From Ignavibacteria bacterium (lineage in GTDB: Bacteria; Bacteroidota; Ignavibacteria; Tepidaquicellales; OLB5), in contig JAIOIK010000138.1 of assembly GCA_019912545.1 (NCBI GenBank), positions 1 through 64,000 of the forward strand: 64,000 bases of DNA. The letters are read 5' to 3'. This document shows positions 61,556 through 64,000 of the stretch, one piece after another. The notes under the pieces were generated by a model. That model saw nothing but the letters and a program-made list of their open reading frames with translations. It had not been told where the DNA came from and did no database searches. Numbering within the stretch: the first letter of the stretch is position 1; every line of letters starts with the position of its first letter. Both the position numbers and the translations under genes were made by a program.

Positions 61556-61834
61556 CTAATTTACTTCAATTCCCAGAAGTTCATTTACATGGTATACTTC
61601 GTCGCTATCGTCAAAATCAAGGCTTATTCCACCGGCGATGTGGTAAGATTTCCTTTGAGAGCTTTTTAATTTTTTTATCTCAGGAAACTTATTTACAGGC
61701 ACAGTTAGCACTCTCCCTCCCTGGAGATAAATTTTCATCAAGTCATTTACAAAATCAACTTTTGTCATTTTGACTAATGGAACTGGATTACTTTTGCTTT
61801 TAAGCGTTGATTGATTTAACTTTTTTACCAGCAT
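61556..61834 (-). CDS. DUF2442-like protein
   Basis: MKIYLQGGRVLTVPVNKFPEIKKLKSSQRKSYHIAGGISLDFDDSDEVYHVNELLG. Confidence 0.75.
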   Translation of the reverse strand: MLVKKLNQSTLKSKSNPVPLVKMTKVDFVNDLMKIYLQGGRVLTVPVNKFPEIKKLKSSQRKSYHIAGGISLDFDDSDEVYHVNELLGIEVN

Positions 61835-62078
61835 AAAATTTATCTAATTGCTTATTTATTAATTCCAGATTATTTGATATAAGTTTCTTTATTTCATTAA
61901 TCTCAGTCTCATTGAAGCCATAATTATAAGCTATTTCAAGGTTCGGTTTGATCCAAAACTTGCACAATCGTGCAATCTTACCGGACTTATCCCTTACATG
62001 AACATGTTTTCTCTTTTCATTAATATCACTGGAAAAAACAAACAATACATATTTTGCAAAAATTACTAACTTACCCAA
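61800..62078 (-). CDS. DUF4160-like protein
   Basis: FSSDINEKRKHVHVRDKSGKIARLCKFWI...LEIAYNYGFNETEINEI. Confidence 0.75.
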   Translation of the reverse strand: MGKLVIFAKYVLFVFSSDINEKRKHVHVRDKSGKIARLCKFWIKPNLEIAYNYGFNETEINEIKKLISNNLELINKQLDKFYAGKKVKSINA

Positions 62079-62079
62079 A

Positions 62080-62472
62080 TCATAAATTCGATTTCTTCAC
62101 ATCCTGGCCGTCACCGTCGTATTTCGAGGGACACTTGGTCAGAACTTCTGAAGCATAGAAATGACCATCTTTAATCTTACCTTTTGCAACTACACTTTCA
62201 GCCATTTTAAAATTGTTCGGCTCTGCGCCATCAAGTACTACTTTCATTTCGGTGTCATTTTCATCTTTCATGTAGAAAGTAAACTTGTTGGTTGCTGCAT
62301 CAAACTTTGCATCTTTTTCTTTTACCCATGAGCCTTTTACCTGGCACTTTTTGTGAGTTTCAGCAGCATGCTGGAAGTTGGCGTATTCTACTTTAGTATC
62401 AACAAAAGCATAGAAACCAACCACAAGGAAAACTACTATTATTGCGAATCCGATAATATATCTTTTATTCAT
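62080..62472 (-). CDS. ccmE: Cytochrome c maturation heme chaperone, CxxxY type
   Basis: N-terminal TM, OB-like core, VLTKCPSKYDG. Confidence 0.85.
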   Translation of the reverse strand: MNKRYIIGFAIIVVFLVVGFYAFVDTKVEYANFQHAAETHKKCQVKGSWVKEKDAKFDAATNKFTFYMKDENDTEMKVVLDGAEPNNFKMAESVVAKGKIKDGHFYASEVLTKCPSKYDGDGQDVKKSNL

Positions 62473-62478
62473 GATGTT

Positions 62479-62697
62479 TTATATTAATTTTATAAATTCT
62501 TCAATTGTTAATCCTGATTGCCTGATAATATTAAGCAGTGTTCCTATTCTTAGATCCTTATTGTGAACTGAAATTGTAACTCTTGTTTTTCCTTTGTAAA
62601 ACTGAACATGACTTCCTTTGCTTCTTTCTTCTTCAAAACCCAGTTTCTTTAAAACCCTTATAACTTCCTTCGGCTTAAGGACTGGTACTTTAGGCAT
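62479..62697 (-). CDS. hicA: HicA-family toxin
   Basis: KPKEVIRVLKKLGFEEERSKGSHVQFYKGKTRVTISVHNKDLRIGTLLNIIRQSGLT. Confidence 0.9.
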   Translation of the reverse strand: MPKVPVLKPKEVIRVLKKLGFEEERSKGSHVQFYKGKTRVTISVHNKDLRIGTLLNIIRQSGLTIEEFIKLI

Positions 62698-62983
62698 CTA
62701 ATGTTAACTCAAGCTTCAGTTTCAAAGAAAAATGTTCAACCACATTATCTATATCCATCAGGAGTGGATTTGCCTCGTCTGGAGTTCTCCTTAATGCAGG
62801 CAAACCATGTTCTATTGATGATTCCAGATACAACTCAACAGCCTCTATCAGCATACTTCTTGCTTCTTCAATGGTATCACCTTGTGAGGCAACATCTACA
62901 TCAAGGCAAAGTGAATAAAAACCATCATTTTCCTTTACAATAACAGATTCCAGAACGAAATTATGATTTTCCAAATTATTCAC
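62690..62983 (-). CDS. hicB: HicB-family antitoxin
   Basis: VIVKENDGFYSLCLDVDVASQGDTIEEARSMLIEAVELYLES. Confidence 0.88.
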   Translation of the reverse strand: MNNLENHNFVLESVIVKENDGFYSLCLDVDVASQGDTIEEARSMLIEAVELYLESSIEHGLPALRRTPDEANPLLMDIDNVVEHFSLKLKLELTLDA

Positions 62984-62985
62984 AG

Positions 62986-63111
62986 TTACTTTCCATTTTC
63001 AAGTTTTTTTATCTTCTTCTCAACTGCCATCATACTGAAAAAAAGCAAAAACCAAAGCACTAATGCTAATGCAGCTACAATGTAATAAGAATTACCTTTG
63101 AGAAAATCCAT
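62986..63111 (-). CDS. ccmD: CcmD-like small membrane protein (41 aa)
   Basis: MDFLKGNSYYIVAALALVLWFLLFFSMMAVEKKIKKLENGK directly downstream of ccmC; absent from ORF track. Confidence 0.75.
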   Translation of the reverse strand: MDFLKGNSYYIVAALALVLWFLLFFSMMAVEKKIKKLENGK

Positions 63112-63115
63112 ATGC

Positions 63116-63766
63116 TTAGTTTTGCTTTAGTTTTAATTTAATAATTCTGATCCTGAGATTCAGCATCCATATAAACAGCGCTGTAAATCCGGCCAAAGAG
63201 CTGAGGAATACCGTCAGCATACCACTGTTCATTTTTATTTTTCCGCTTGAGTTTACGATCGGGTCCGGATGCAGGCTTTCGACAATGCGCGGGAATACAA
63301 AGATGAAAAATGGAACAGTTACTCCGGCTAAAATTGAATAAACACTCGATAGCTTTGCGCGCTGTTCTTCGGATTCAATTGCGCTTCTGAGCGCAAAGTA
63401 TGCGCCGTAAACAAGTATCAGTACAAATATTGAGGTTTGGCGCGGATCCCAGTTCCAAAATGCGCCCCACTCGAACTTTGCCCATATTGCTCCCGTAACT
63501 GTTGCAAGTATTGCGAACAAAAGTCCAAGCGCAGCCGATGATGCCGCTTTATAATCATACAATATATCACGCTTTCGAATATACTGCACTCCGTACACAA
63601 GCGCCATAATGAATGCGATCGTGCTTATCCATGCCGTTGGAACGTGGAAGTACAAAATTCTTGCTCTTTCTCCCATAGCGCCAACAGCGGGTATGGGCGC
63701 AAGTATCGCAAAACATATCACGGCGGAAAGCCACAGGAACAAAACGTATTTTAAAATTTTATCCAT
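63116..63766 (-). CDS. ccmC: Heme exporter / cytochrome c biogenesis protein CcmC
   Basis: FHVPTAWISTIAF, WGAFWNWDPRQTSIFVLILVYGAYFALR. Confidence 0.93.
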   Translation of the reverse strand: MDKILKYVLFLWLSAVICFAILAPIPAVGAMGERARILYFHVPTAWISTIAFIMALVYGVQYIRKRDILYDYKAASSAALGLLFAILATVTGAIWAKFEWGAFWNWDPRQTSIFVLILVYGAYFALRSAIESEEQRAKLSSVYSILAGVTVPFFIFVFPRIVESLHPDPIVNSSGKIKMNSGMLTVFLSSLAGFTALFIWMLNLRIRIIKLKLKQN

Positions 63767-63771
63767 TTATA

Positions 63772-64000
63772 CTATAGGTTTTCAACTGTATCGTCATCAT
63801 CAAGTACTTCAATACCTCTAACTCGCTTAACATCGCGCCTTATCTCAACGCTCTTTCGAATATTATTCATGAGTTCTGCCGGTTTTGGCACTGCCCTCAG
63901 AAGAAAATTAGCTGTTGTTTTATCAGAGCTTGAAAGCGATATATTCCCCAGTTTAAATAATCTCTGCCAGAAAGGCTCATACATATCTACATCTCTTACC
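63772..64000 (-). CDS. C-terminal part of a membrane PH-domain-like protein, truncated by window edge
   Basis: VRDVDMYEPFWQRLFKLGNISLSSSDKTTANFLLRAVPKPAELMNNIRKSVEIRR; open to the window end. Confidence 0.55.
   Translation of the reverse strand, partial: VRDVDMYEPFWQRLFKLGNISLSSSDKTTANFLLRAVPKPAELMNNIRKSVEIRRDVKRVRGIEVLDDDDTVENL

Overview
The 64 kb window is low-GC chromosomal DNA, most likely from an Ignavibacteria/Chlorobi-Bacteroidetes-group bacterium. The lineage call is inferred from T9SS 'YPNPFNPxTxIxF...KKMxxxK' C-terminal sorting domains and TTG-N20-TAnnTTTG promoters. Most of it is metabolic core: tryptophanase, fumarylacetoacetase, LysA, FtcD, HutI, GlgA, GlyA, TatC, polyprenyl synthase, Der, CarAB, PlsC, GatC, KdsB, HIT, PyrG and CcmCDE. 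Interspersed are large T9SS-secreted proteins and many intergenic hairpin repeats. Points most worth follow-up: (1) a 458-bp transposase-less cassette with 20-bp inverted repeats (19/20) encoding only a GxxExxY nuclease-fold protein, lodged between carA and carB; (2) a decayed RAYT (Y1 transposase) gene flanked by GTRG-hairpin REP elements, plus a RAYT-less miniature of the same architecture at the window start; (3) a 32-codon CDGSH-motif micro-ORF coupled by ATGA to the next gene; (4) stop-codon-embedded hairpins with compensatory changes at the 3' ends of two T9SS genes; (5) an in-frame palindromic insertion in a 1587-aa T9SS protein; (6) a HicAB pair plus a DUF4160/DUF2442 pair inside a ccm operon, with a CxxxY-type CcmE; (7) a zinc-ribbon/TM microprotein absent from the ORF track. 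No rRNA, tRNA or CRISPR was recognised. All calls come from reading the sequence; no searches were run.
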